Below, piece by piece: positions 44,101 through 56,249 of a DNA stretch of 64,000 nt. This stretch comes from Dicyema japonicum (lineage: Eukaryota; Dicyemida; Rhombozoa; Dicyemidae), in the NCBI GenBank assembly GCA_011109175.1, contig RDEW01000005.1, positions 838,124 to 902,123 of the forward strand, given 5' to 3'. Position 1 is the stretch's first letter. Each line of letters starts with the position of its first letter. The notes beneath the pieces were generated by a model, which saw nothing but the letters and a program-made list of their open reading frames with translations, did no database searches and was not told the origin of the DNA. A program made the position numbers and the translations under genes.

Positions 44101-46830
44101 ACGTCAGGTTGAATGGATTTGTTTGAAGGGCAGAATTATCAGCAAATAGCCTATAAAACCCACGACGGTGTCAAATTTGATTGGGCAGAAATATCCGCAA
44201 TTCTCCTTTCCAGAATGTGAAATTTGCATCATAAATTGATAAAATTCTTCTTAAATTGTATATAACTTATTAATTACAAAATGTTAACAAAATCTGAGAA
44301 AATAGTATTAATTAATTATAACGAGCTATATAATTATCTGAAGTATACTTCTAAAATAATACTTATTTTACATCATATAATTCTATAACTTCCTGAGCAT
44401 GTTTATGTAAACGCTTCATATTTGAAAGTAAGCATACCTTGACGATTTTATTACGGACTTTTTTAGACATCATCATTGGCACATAATTGTTTGCTATATC
44501 ATTAAAAAATATTACGTGATTCTTTAATCATCCTATAGCAAATCCGTATTGCTCTAAACCATAATCTTTGGTCAAATTGTTCATTAAAAAGTTCTACTAG
44601 GTTATCAATCGATCTTTATTAAATTGATTTAATACCGATGATATTCGCGATAATGGATACGAACGTGATCCATTCTGTTAACTTATAAATTATCATAAGA
44701 ATCTCTTCAGACAAACTTGGATCGTAGGAAGCTTCAATCGAATCGATCATTAAGTTGCACAAAGTATTGCATATGGTATCATAGACAATTGAGCAATAAA
44801 TATGTTTGCTGTATTCCCTGTAATATAACACAAAATATACATTAAATAATGAACCATCTTAGTGTTCCAAACAAGATGTCGAAATTTCTTAAATTTTGTT
44901 ATATTTGCAATAACATTAAAAACTGGATATAAAATATATTTATGTTTAATATATTCTCGAAAAAAATCTAGAATTAAATTAATCCCGCCCAACTCTACAA
45001 ACAAAACAATATTTTTAAGGTTATCATCTATCACAAAAATAAAATAATTTTACCAAGAAGATACCAAATAAATGTCCAAGAAATATTACAAAATGAATTA
45101 TTTATTAATTCTTATTCTCATTAATATAATCAATTATTAACTGAATTTAAATTCACAATTACCTTGAGAGTGCCATAAAATCCCAAATAGGACAATACTT
45201 TGTCATTTAAATTCTCCATCGGAATATATATGCTATTAAGTGGATTTTCATAAATAATAAGCGTATGAACTAGGTTTATGATTGTCTGAATAATCAATGA
45301 AATCGACAGAAACTTTAATTAGTTAGTTAAAATACATAGTTTGATAAGTTCCATGGTTGTATATAGTACATCAAAAAATCTAAATCATTCATGAACTGAA
45401 AATATATAATCATGACAACCTCAGTATCTCTGCAATTATTTTTTAGAATAATTGATATTGTTTCATAAATAAGCCTAAATTACATAATCACCAACCATCT
45501 ATATGATTTAGAAATGAGTTTATTTTCGAATTTAATTATTAGACAATGCCTATAAAATATACAAACACAATTACATAATTGTTTTAATAACGTTGTGATT
45601 TTTTGATGTTCTCAACACCGGCAAATAAACTTAAATATACTACCAATTTACCCTCAAAAATCGTTCATATAGTGAAGATCGAATTTCATAATCACATTCA
45701 CAAATACTATTTAGTGTGTAACAAATAAGATCATCTTTATGTTCGAAATAAAAAATAGCATTGAAAACATTATGCATCATGTAATTTGAGTCAATCTATT
45801 AATAATCATAATTATAGGACTTTGTCATTATTTTTGAAAAATTGCGAAATTTTATCATAACTAAACTTCTGAATTCCTCTTTTGAATAGCTCTCTAAAAG
45901 TCAATTAGTAAAATACGGGTTTAATAATTCATAATTAACTGAGAATCCGGACAAATCAAAAAATTCTAAATTCTTGGCTAGTGTTAACAAAGGTTTGAAA
46001 TCACAGCTTATTTCATGGACATTTTTGCTGTTTGTATACGAAAAGTATCTCAATATAACAAACAAAAAACTTTAAAGATTCTGGACTGTTCAGACATTTC
46101 GAAAACTTTTCGAAATTGGAAATCATAATATTGTTAAAATTAATTTTTTCGAGTTTTTTTATCAGTTTGATTGTGTCGCTATAAATTGTTGTAGGATAAT
46201 TTTTTTTATTGGAGAATTTGAAAAAAGTTCAAGTGACCTAATTTCACTAAATCCGCTTTTAATTAGCAAATGTAATGAAATTGGGTCATCATAATCCAAA
46301 AGTGTGAAAGAATTGATATATTTGGAGTAAACTGCAGTAAAGTCAAATTTTCAGATGATATATCTTTGCTATTTTAATATTTATTAAATTTGGAAGTATT
46401 CGGCACAAATTTGCTAAATCTTTAATTTCAATTTGATTTTTGGATAAATCGAGGCAATAAACGTTATAACAGACTTCATGACATTTATTGAATCTCGAGA
46501 AATCATCAAAAATTGATGATATCATTTGTGAATTAAAATCATCAAAATATTTTATCTCATAATGTATTCTTTTAGAAATCATCATCTTTGACTTTGAATT
46601 TAAGTTATTATATATATTCAAATCAAATTTTTTTCGAAAATCATTTATACATATTGAATATAAAGAGAAAATCTGCATTTCGTTACTAAACATTTGAATT
46701 AATTAGATTTTAAAAAACTTTATTATTAATTATTATTATTATTATTATTAATAATAAACTAAAATTGTAATTATTTAATAACGATTTCAATAGTAAACTA
46801 ATAAACAAATGACGATCTCAATACAATCCT
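44100..46830. repeat. Segmental duplication A, copy 1 (with 57570-60282)
   Basis: About 2.7 kb matches 57570-60282 in the same orientation from CAGGTTGAATGGATTTGTTT to CTCAATACAATCC, with scattered substitutions and small indels. Each copy carries one ZYG11-like gene on the minus strand. The match ends exactly at the site where a LINE interrupts copy 2. Confidence 0.9.
44363..46693 (-). CDS. ZYG11-like CUL2 substrate receptor, copy A (probably damaged)
   Basis: ZYG11 family proteins (LRR + armadillo-like repeats) are CUL2 ubiquitin-ligase receptors for N-terminal glycine degrons. N-terminal part: MFSNEMQIFSLYSICINDFR ... VYCLDLSKNQIEIKDLANLC, leucine-rich. C-terminal part: IVLFVELGGINLILDFFREY, VFNVIANITKFKKFRHLVWN, NLVELFNEQFDQRLWFRAIR and ICYRMIKES. 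These match the order ENQGLELFMRVL / LLNNIAEVQELHSELMW / YRSF...VQLWAVWA of human ZYG11B. A 22-nt intron at 44494-44515 leads into the last exon (NNYVPMMMSKKVRNKIVKV to TAA). The N-terminal frame stops at 46343, where copy B continues, and several further breaks exist. Likely a pseudogene or strongly error-affected. Confidence 0.6.
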
Positions 46831-46834
46831 GAAA

Positions 46835-47166
46835 GATCGATTTTGTTATCCTCCAGCTTGCTCTGTATCGATATTGATGAGGGGATAATCCATGCATCAC
46901 AGGCGTACTCAATACTTAGTAGAACGAATTGTTTGTATAAAAGCTCTGACGATGGGCGGGAAGATAATGGAGATTGAGTGAACGCCTAGAGAATTCAAAT
47001 TTTCTTTTGGATCCATTCGGTTACTAGGTCCACTTGATGGGTAAATGTGAGTGATGATCCAGGATGACTCCAAGGATTGAAAGGGTTTTCTTAATCGGAA
47101 ACGGGGAGTAATACAATGTAATTCGCGGTTTTGCCTGTAATTTTTTGGTGATGAAGTAAACGTCAT
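46835..47166 (-). mobile_element. Jockey-like LINE fragment (RT thumb and C-terminal region)
   Basis: Minus-strand frames read KKTLSILGVILDHHSH, LTFTHQVDLVTEWIQKKI, LYKQFVLLSIEYACDAWI, then SSISIQSKLEDNKIDLSG. The blocks LGVILD..LTF..HV, LYKQFV and Y.C.AW..S...SKLE are typical of the region after the RT palm in jockey-type elements. It abuts the end of duplication A copy 1. Broken by frameshifts. Confidence 0.6.
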
Positions 47167-47416
47167 TCTGATATTTCTAATTAATTATTCAAAAATATCA
47201 TTTAATTAAAATATAAAATTACAGTTTATTTAAAAAAAATATAAATAAATTTTGTGTAAGGATGGGAATAGCACAACAGTGTGGACTTAAGATCTGGCAG
47301 AAACAAAGATGCTGTTGTGTAAAAACAGATGACACCAAAGGAGTACATCAATTGTCTCACCTCGTCACGTCGAATTGTTTAATGTTATTCTGCGCATCTC
47401 GAAGATTCATGCTTCC

Positions 47417-47693
47417 TAGTTCAACTTAAGCCTGTTGGACTGGATCGTGGAGATGACAAGAGGCAAGACGGAATGACGCTTTTCCCATATACACACAGAA
47501 AATCATTGGTCGAACTGTTCTTGTGTTGATGCTTTCTACACTTCATTCCTTTTAAGATCTGCTCTGAAATCTGGATCTGCGGCCACGTTGCAGAATCGGA
47601 GACTACAGAGCCGAAAAAAATCGCTCTGGCTAAGGAAACGAGTCGGGATTGCCGTATTACGTGGAAACTTATATTCAATCCTATCTTCTAAAT
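47417..47693 (+). mobile_element. RLE-type LINE fragment
   Basis: The frame reads LKPVGLDRGDDKRQDGMTLF, then PYTHRKSLV; it then loses the frame and resumes as LWLRKRVGIAVLRGNLYSIL. The endonuclease RPD is RQD. The segment between is shortened, so roughly half of the C-terminal domain is deleted. Confidence 0.65.
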
Positions 47694-48620
47694 CTTTAAT
47701 ATCTAATTTTTTTAATAAATCGGATTCATTAAAAAAATTTACATAAACAAATATGGTACTTTTTGACTGAACGTCTCATGATATCGAATCTGACACTTGT
47801 AGGTTAGATGAGAGAGATGTTATAGCTAAAGTGTTTACACTTAAAGTCAATTCTCGTGAAACAGATCCTAACAATGTGGATCGTGTCTTTTGCCACTACA
47901 TAGTTGTTCAAAGGGATCTTCCTATTTCCCCATCTCTCTTTTTAAGCAGAAGCTTGTACTTTACTATTGGAGAATGGATTTAATAATATATAAATAGAAC
48001 TATTGAGGGACTTGACTGAGTATCATTGCTTTTCGGAAAGCAAAGAGATTGTTAGATTGATATTTCTTGATCAGTAAAATCTCTCAGTTGAACATTGTTC
48101 AAGTTACATGCGAATGATCGGAGACAACTGGTTTGATAAGAAAAAAGTCTTTGTCCCTCTTCAATCTCATCGAATATCTCTACCTATACTCAAGTGCACA
48201 ATGCTCAATGGAACCTCTATTTGATCTAAACTAAAATATTGATTGTTTAATTCAGTAATTTCTCGTAAAGTTGCGCAACATTTTATATAAAGCTCACTTT
48301 CCAATGAACCATCGTCTATAGATAACCTCAATTTTCCTATTATTTTTGCGACTTTACACTTAAACAGAGAATCAGTAAAAAAATTTCAGACATGTTCAAA
48401 AATAAATAAGACATATTTCAAAATACTAACAGTATTTTCATTCTAACAAACTTTTTTTTACACATTCTGTTGTCTCCTCTAATCAACTTTTTCAATGCGA
48501 CAATTCATGATTTAACATCAAAATTATATGAAAGTAAGTTTTTTTTCAGAGGATTGTCGACAAATAAATTATGAATATTTATATATTCTAGATGTGTAGC
48601 ACATCTCACTTCTACATTCA
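47694..48620. other. No recognised gene
   Basis: AT-rich. No frame over 60 codons; no clear partner in the second duplication unit, where the same interval is taken by 61538-62920. Confidence 0.4.
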
Positions 48621-48621
48621 G

Positions 48622-49940
48622 CGTCTAGAGAAGCATAATACACATTACTAATATTTCATAATATTAATGATTCATTTATTACACAATATCCAAGACAAAG
48701 ATTTTTCTTTAATGGCCGTAATTCACCCATTGTCAAATCATATGAGAATTAAAATATTGTGATAATTTACATTTTTATTCTAACAATCGAAATGATATGG
48801 AAAAATTCTTGTCATGTTAAATATGTGAATTGTCGAATATAATCTATCAATAGTATTGGTAGATCACTGTGTCGTCATTTATGGAATATTCTGGATAAAC
48901 ACTCAATTTTGAGACTAACTTGATTTCATTAGCTTCATCAAAAATACAAAAGCAGGCTGATGTACTTGCAACCCATGTGTTCCTAATGATATGGATTTAT
49001 TCAGACTTTGGCTTCGTGCAGTCAAATGGTTAATCGCAGCTACTAATACCTTCAAATCACCCGATCGAGTCTGGAAAGCGAAAATTATTATAGTACATCG
49101 TGGGGGAATACCTCCGTTAGTGATGTCTTTGAGTAAATGAAATCTGCATAAATTTCCCATCGCTTTCAATTGGCAATGAACAACATCGGAAGGTTCATTA
49201 ATAACAGGTGTTTAACAATCCCTAAATTTTAATATAATTACGATACAGAACTTCAAATTTAATCATATTATCCTATAACAAATCTCATACTTGGAATCAA
49301 TCTTACTTTGTTGATATTTTAATAATAAAACTTTTTTTTAATTTTAATAACTTATTATTTCTATACAAACAGTTAAAAATTACTAGAAATTCTTTCATTC
49401 AAGGCTGGCTAGTGCCCGCTACCATGATGGAACCCTCGTCCTAAAAAATTGCCATTATTACATATATTATAATTTACAATTAGCTTTTAATATTAACGTC
49501 ACAGATGAAAGGAAGAGGAAATTAGCCGCGTGGCGCCATGTGGTGCTGCGTGGTTAATTTGTTGAAGTTTTATTCTTGCTTGTCTGTTCCTCCTCTCTAT
49601 TCCTAATGGAGTGTCGTCATGTAATCCACCTGTCTAGGTGACGTCCAGTGCAAGGCCGGCACGAAAAAGGATCATTTGCTCTTCCCCACTCCACTGGAGG
49701 GGTTTCCACGACTGCATATACTGGACGTCTAACCTTTTATGCTGATTCCGGATGGACTCTGTTTCTATAAAAGTGGAAACTGGATACACTTAATTAGTTG
49801 GTTACTTTAACTTCTTTCTCGGTGTAACAACCAACTATCTAAAAGCACATAGCGATAGGATCCTCAATAAATAAATAAAATTGAAAATAGTGATAGAAAA
49901 AAATTAATTACATTTATTATGTAAAAAAATTAGTTTTTAT
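48622..49940. repeat. Segmental duplication B, copy 1 (with 62922-64000)
   Basis: Matches 62922 to the end of the window in the same orientation, beginning at the ATAAT.CACATTACT / ATATTAATGATTCATTTATT block and ending past CCTCAATAAATAAATAAAAT. A minus-strand frame at 48915-49169 (MGNLCRFHLLKDITNGGIPP, DLKVLVAAINHLTARSQSLN) is conserved between copies except for single-base indels in copy 2. I do not recognise it, but it may be a gene of the same duplicated block. Copy 1 is interrupted by the 310-bp repeat at about 49517-49830. Confidence 0.85.
49530..49828 (+). repeat. Copy 2 of the 310-bp interspersed repeat, with empty-site evidence
   Basis: Runs from CGTGGCGCCATGTGGTGCTG to CTTTCTCGGTGTAA. 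The paralogous locus at about 63890-63905 reads GTAAATTACAACCAATTAGC where this locus reads GAAATTAG, then the repeat, then TAACAACCAACTA. So the repeat is a discrete insertion that came after the segmental duplication, or was lost precisely in the other copy. The hairpin is kept with one outer mismatch (CCACCT-GTCT-AGGTGA). Confidence 0.8.
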
Positions 49941-50905
49941 GGTGAGGTCTCATTATGGCATGCAGAAATTGAGAACCCTATGAGAGTAGCCTTTCATGAT
50001 CGAGCACAATATTCAGGAAGAGCCATTGTGTTATTCTAGGCATACACTTCTTGTGAAGCAGTCCAATTAACCTGATAAACTCAGTCGTGCTCGGACTAAT
50101 CCCGCTAGAATTAAAATTTTATATTTCTCACAAAAAATATTGTTTTTTTCCAATAAGCTAAACTGGAGTAACCTGTAGCTGCATGAATGGTTAAGAAGTG
50201 AGTTAAATGCACTCTCCTGTTAACAAAAGCATATGAATACTTAGAGTTCCGCTTGAGTCGTTCGCTTCACTATTCGTTCCACCAGGTTTCTTAATGTAAC
50301 TTTCCTCCTTAAACTTCTTCGTAGTTCATCGAGGTGTATCGTTCCAAATACTTCATAAAGTCTCCGGTATGTGCTATAAATTGAATTTACCGGATATCAT
50401 TAATAATTACAACAATAATCAATTTAAATGTTATAAAAAACATCTATCTCAGGTTTCTTGGTAATTTTTCTTTTGAATTCGTAAAACTGTTAAAGTTCCA
50501 CAAAATATTATAGTTTTCAACAATGAATTAGTATAATATTTCTTAACTATAATATATTAGTCCTGCCTATGCGGAGCTATAAATATTACGGCTCTGGCGA
50601 ATAGGTCTATTGGTGTCACTCGAAAAATTTTTCCAGATTTTAGAATTTCGTGTAATTTTATTTTGTCTATAAATAATAAACATAACCTTTTTTCGATTAT
50701 TACTTGCATTTTGTGTTTTCAAACTTCATAAACATCACCAGAACATAATACATAAACATTTTTTATTATGTCACAGGCGCACGCGTTACACTAGTGGACT
50801 TAGAAAAAATAAAAAAAGATTTGTGAGTGTAGAATCCTTTTGAAAAGGATGTTACAGGCCATTATAGAAGAGAGATATACAGGGAGAGAAATGTCAATAG
50901 AGCTG
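49941..50905. other. No recognised gene
   Basis: AT-rich with no frame over 60 codons. The short GC-richer block CGCACGCGTTACACTAGTGG near 50777 stands out but matches nothing else here. Confidence 0.4.
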
Positions 50906-51240
50906 TGATTTCAAGCTTTCCGAGTCTGACTGCCAGTTTGGCCTACTTCTGTGAGTATCCTCAAGCTGAAAGTTAAAGATACACTCCAATGTCGAACGGA
51001 AGATCCCGTCAATATGTGCGAGTTGGTCGAATTTTCGCTCGTTGTATTGTCGTGCATTGATTCGATTACCAGTACTTCACGTGTACTCCATACATAATTC
51101 CACTCCAACTGCTTCCTTTATGTTTTTAGTCCAACACTTATTTTCGAATATCATCTTAGATAGTGATATTGTGATTGTCTGATTGAAGCGTTCGATGATC
51201 CTTTGACTCCTTGGATTGTTAAGCCTATTATGAATTTGTT
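50905..51240 (-). mobile_element. Retroviral-type integrase core fragment
   Basis: The minus strand reads LNNPRSQRIIERFNQTITIS, then LSKMIFENKCWTKNIKEAVG and VELCMEYT before a TGA. The NNPRSQ..IERFNQT block corresponds to the (H)PQSQG.(I/V)ERFN(R/Q)T signature, which holds the last acidic residue of the DDE triad in rve-type integrases (LTR/gypsy-like, KRBA2-like). After the stop a further frame MEYTRSTGNRINARQYNERK may be its C-terminal continuation. No LTR, RT or protease is visible nearby. Confidence 0.6.
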
Positions 51241-51284
51241 AAAAGTTGAAAATCGGGTACTAGCACACATTTAGTGAATGTGAA

Positions 51285-51603
51285 CATAAATAAAGAAATA
51301 TTATCTAACACGGATATTTACGATCTCATTGAAATCGAAGAATTTATGTCTATAAATTCTTTTGAAAAAAATGCAATAGATTAAGAAGAAATAGAATCAT
51401 TAATTGATAATAATGAGATAATCATCCATGAAGAAACTACAGAATTAAAACCCCTATCGAGAATGAAATAGCATTTAAGTTAAGCGAAATTGAAAAGGAT
51501 CTTCTTGAGAACGTTGAAAATGAAGAAGATGTCGTCTTATTACATCAATTAGAAGATTTAATTCAAATATTAGAAATATATGAAGAAGCAAATTGGAATT
51601 GAA
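51285..51603 (+). pseudogene. Decayed acidic ORF
   Basis: Frames read SNTDIYDLIEIEEFMSINSF, then ESLIDNNEIIIHEETTELKP and, shifted, KLSEIEKDLLENVENEEDVV and LHQLEDLIQILEIYEEANW. This strongly acidic helical block could be the C-terminus of a pogo/Tigger-type transposase or a host protein; no diagnostic motif survives. At least one stop and one frame change. Confidence 0.35.
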
Positions 51604-52184
51604 TTTTATTCTATAAAATTTAATACTTCATTTTTTAAAATAAATTTTTTTCGTAATAATATCAAATTTTGTTATTTCATAGATAAGAAGTTGCCCAATA
51701 ACTATTTTAAAATTATTGATTAAATTTTCAAATTTGCCGAATTTCAATTTTGCCATAACAAATACTGTAACAAAAACGGCAAATTTGGGAGAGCTTATTT
51801 GATAATTTAATATTGGAATAAAAATAAAGAGAATTAATACGAAATGTCATAGCTGTCAAAAAACTTCTACTAGATAGTCTCTCCACACTTTTTTGTGGAT
51901 TTTAAACATCGAATAAGATTTGGAAAGAAATTAACATTTAATTTGACATTTTTTTATTATTTTATTAGATGATAATATATAAAATAGTTTAACATATGTT
52001 TTAATTATGAGAACAAAAAATATGAATTAACAATAATATTATTGATTCGAATGATAATTCTAAAATAAATAAGAAAAATACATTATATTTTTCTTTAAAG
52101 CTAATGGCATATTTTTGTAGATCCTTGATATTAGATAGAGTGAGACTAGAGTCTCAATTTTTCTAGAGACATTTGTAGACATTA
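51604..52184. other. AT-rich, no gene
   Basis: Very AT-rich, no frames or shared repeats. Confidence 0.5.
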
Positions 52185-53344
52185 TCATTGAATGAATATT
52201 TGTGCTACTAAATCAAACAATATTACGCTTGTAGTAAACCATTTGAGAAAATTCCCAAATGGCCCAAAACCATAGTCTTTGGTCTAATTCCTCATTTAAG
52301 ACGATCACAAGTGAATCAAACGATCTTTTGTTTAAATGATATATTACCTATAATATCCGTCATACAGTACATGTGTAAAATGTTCATGTGAACATGAAAT
52401 AATTGTATCAAGAATATCTTCAGACACGGATTTACCTCCAGTATCGTAAAAATCGAAAATCTTTATATCTTGAGTTGTGTCACTTATTATGTTTGATAAA
52501 GCATTGCAGATGAAAATATATATTTGTGGCCAATTATCCCTAAAGTCATAGTTCCTATTAAATTTACACAAAACATACAATAAATAGGTAATAATAATAA
52601 GTCATAAAATATTTTTATAGTCAGTCCACGGTATATCATTTCATATAAACTTTTGAATATTTCCAGGATTCCCTACAATAACAGAATAGTTAAACTTCAA
52701 TAGTTTGTTCTGAAGTGTTCAGAGAAAACGCTTCATCGAGGCATTCATACCAAACCTCTTCCCAAGTCAATCCAATCCTAATCAGCTCATCAGTGAGCTT
52801 TGTAGAATTTGTGACATGCATTGCCTCATAGTTATAAAGAGCATAATTATGCTATAAGTACATATTAAAATCATATATACCTCATAAATGTCACTAGAAT
52901 AAGATTTATTTAAATTAATTTTATTCATAAAATCATCAAGGAGGTTGAGCAGAGGCTTTATAGAAGTACTATTTATTCCGTAAATTCGTTCATGAAGGAT
53001 TACAAAGTAATTTATAAGTCCAATTTAAATATTGTGAATAAACCTAACGAAATTATCAACTTTGAATTTCTCAGACTGATTGTCGTTAAGTTGATGATAG
53101 AAAACCTCACTTTTAATATAAAATAATAGAGAAGAGTAGTCTTTCTCTAAAAATCATAGAGAATAGTAGGCTTTTTTTTTAGAGTAGGTTTTATTTATTT
53201 GTCAAATGTACTTTAGAGTTTTTTTTCAAAAAAATAAATACTAATAAAAAATATCAACTTAGGGTCATAATAAATGTAGGATATTGTGTTTAAATCATCG
53301 CATTGAATTAACTTTTTCACGTTTCCTTCAATGAGTTTAGACAT
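52185..53344 (-). CDS. Diverged ZYG11-like gene, copy C
   Basis: ATG at 53344 (MSKLIEGNVKKLIQCDDLNT). Exon-like frames follow: SIKPLLNLLDDFMNKINLNK, STKLTDELIRIGLTWEEVWY, ECLDEAFSLNTSEQT, then CNALSNIISDTTQDIKIFDF and GGKSVSEDILDTIISCSHEH. Next comes RSFDSLVIVLNEELDQRLWF-WAIW, which aligns with RSIDNLVELFNEQFDQRLWF in copies A/B and with YRSF...VQLWAVWA of ZYG11. A GTAATAT...TTTAG intron of 19 nt falls at the same place as the last intron of A and B, followed by LAQIFIQ and TGA. It lacks the long leucine-rich N-terminus of copy B. Several joins are unproven. Confidence 0.5.
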
Positions 53345-56249
53345 ATTTAAGTATAATCATAAAGTCCAAAATAGTCAGCATCCGTGTCATAAACAAATGA
53401 CCGCACCAAATTCAGTTAGTGAATCTCCCGTTATGATTTTTGCTTATTCTATAAGTCATCAACTAAACTTATGACAAAGCGATTCTTTCAGAGAAACGTT
53501 ACAGTAAGTCTGTCTCGCTTATCTGTTACCCGAACTACTTCCCTACGTTCAGTGGACGATTGTGCCTCGAAAAGACCCTGGTGGTAAAACTAACATAAAC
53601 TTTTTTTTAAGTGGGATATCACATCAAAGGAATAAGACTTTAGTTCATTAGATAAATGTTCATCATGGAGATCAATAATCTATAATAGTATAATGGAGTA
53701 CATGAAGTGCAGATTCATAATTATTCTTAGCAATTGCTCCCACCGATAAGTAGAACGCTCTCTAGGCAGTTTTAAAGGGTAGTTTTTCATTATAATTATC
53801 GAATATTCTCCACTTTCCGAACTCCCATAATGTATCACTGCTATGATCATCATATTTTATAGTTGTTCATATTGCTTTCGTTATGTTGTTTTATAGTGTC
53901 AAAGGCCTTTTCTAAGCAACTTCGAATTGCTGATTTATTTATTTCGTTCCAGGCCAATTTTGAAGAGATTCCATATTTGTCACAAATAAATGCTCTTACA
54001 CACCCGACTTTATTTCCTACATATCATAAATTTTAGTTTGATTTACTTGTAGCTTCTACTCCTAAATTTTGGAGGATAAATTTAAAAATTAAGAATTGCA
54101 AGATCATTTACGAAATAGAACAAGCTTAATAATTTTATTATTAATCAATTTATTAACAAAAATAATATGGAATAAGAATAATTAATAAACTAAAGACCTA
54201 TTCTGTACAATCTGTTGTCGGAAATGAATTTGTGGAGATTTCTATAATCACGATTATCAGTACGGATAAGGCTGTATGAATAACAAACCTTACACTAATC
54301 ATAACGGAAAACCAATAAATGCTCTTCACTTCTTTTTTTTTTGTTTGCTGAAATCTCCATCTATCAGATTCCCTTCAAGACTCGGTGCAGTACATCTTCA
54401 AGAGTGGATGGAACATTTTTAGTGTTTGAATCATGTTATTGACATTTGGAATAATAAGATCACATCAATGGATCAACATTTTTTTGCTAATGGGTTTCTT
54501 ATTGACCACATATGGGTCCAAACCCCGACAATATACTCCTCAATAGTTTTGATCGTCAAATATCATTATTTTTTATTTTATTCGTCAATACAGGTTCGAA
54601 TCTTGCCTATACTGAAATCCTGGGAATATTGTGCTTGAAATCTGAGTCAAGGTACGTTCACTAGATTTCATTATAAGACTACACTATTAGTACCAACTAA
54701 AATTTAATGGTCTTAGGCATTAAGTTATAAAACCTGAGTCTTCCAATGAATCAACAAATATACTTTACAAAGGTGAATTGATATAATAATTATGGTGTTA
54801 ATGATAGTGAGATTCTCAGCTTATTATATGTTAACAAAGCTGGGTTTACAGCTTAACTTGATGGCCACTGTCGATTAACTGGTCATAAGATGAAAATGGT
54901 TGTGTAGCACTTCTTTAAATATTTATCCAATGATGGAAGAAAGAGACATTTGAACTAAGAACCATCACCTGCTTTTTAAAAAAACTTCAGTCGGAATGTG
55001 GATAAGTCATATAAGTCTCAAGTTGCAGGGGCTCGGAAAGAAGTTACCAATCATGTTTGGAAGAGTCATTCTGGATTCTCTCTTCTTTGTCCTTGATAGT
55101 GGGCCGATTATTTTGACAAACTCTGGTTTTTTCCGTGTTAACTTTTAAGAACGATCAATTCTTCGTTGTGAATCAATTATGTGAAATGAAGTTTCGTCGT
55201 TTAAATAAAATAGTTGGGTTGTATCAAATGACAACTGATATAGAGGTACGTTCTTGAAGCAACACTTCCTCGCTTTTATCCTTGTTGATATTTTGGGTTA
55301 TTGACCAGTCTGACAGAGTAGCTAGACTGCTATGGCCAAAGATTTCTGACGTTTCCAAGTAGAAAGGAGCAGTTATCCACGTCCTTCAACTGATTGACCT
55401 GGATGAGATTGGAACTGCAGTATTCAATTTTTAAAGGTAATAACGACATTTGAACAAGAAAAGAAGGTGAAGATCACTCATTCGTATAAAAAAATAGAGT
55501 CTAACAAATTTATTTGCCGCCTGGTTAGTATTATGTAGTTATATATGACCAAATAAGAAATAATTAATGATCTCCAGCTTCTCTAATCTACTGGAGAGGT
55601 TCCCACTATTGGGGATATGGATGAACGTGATGTTTGAAATGAAGCGCCAAATGACTCCTTTCTGCTGTACCTTCTCAAATTCTAAGTAGCTTCAAGCGAT
55701 CCTTCGTCTCAGCAGAAGATTAGTGAACAGTCGGGATCAAAAGAATATATAAAGCTTATTCATCCACTGGTGGGGCTCATAATGTGTTAATGTTGATAAA
55801 CGCGATTTTTGAGAAGAGCCGTGAACTTAGTGTGACCGTGGTAACTAGAAACATTTTAGACATTATCTCTTGACTTCTTTCATATATAAGGGGTTGAAAA
55901 TTAAATACATGCAAATTAGAGTAGTTGGTAAATTTTGATAAATCTGCTAAGGACTGGTTATTAATTGGTTTTTTTAGTAGAAAAATTATAGTTAATTGTC
56001 GTTATGAGTTTATGATGATGCATGCCTCTTCCTCTTGTATATGACGAAGTGGTTGAATTAAGAGACATAGTATAAACGATATAGTTCGATAGAGAAAAAG
56101 TAGATGTCGTACCGTAGCTTTATTATCTAACTCGTAGAAATGAGTCAATATGACAATAGTGAAAAAAAGACACTCCTTAATAGTTTGAGATCCGATTTAG
56201 TAGACACATGTGCTTTCTCAAATTGATGTATTTAAATGGTAAAAAATTT
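53345..56249. other. AT-rich stretch without a supported gene
   Basis: The longest plus frame (54426-54638, MNHVIDIWNNKITSMDQHFF...) has no domain. 55566-55700 carries the short repeat shared with about 4.9 kb. Otherwise unique AT-rich sequence. Confidence 0.4.

Noticed and set aside
50905-51240. Intact endogenous retrovirus
   Set aside because: Only the end of an integrase core is present; no LTRs, gag, protease, RT or envelope.
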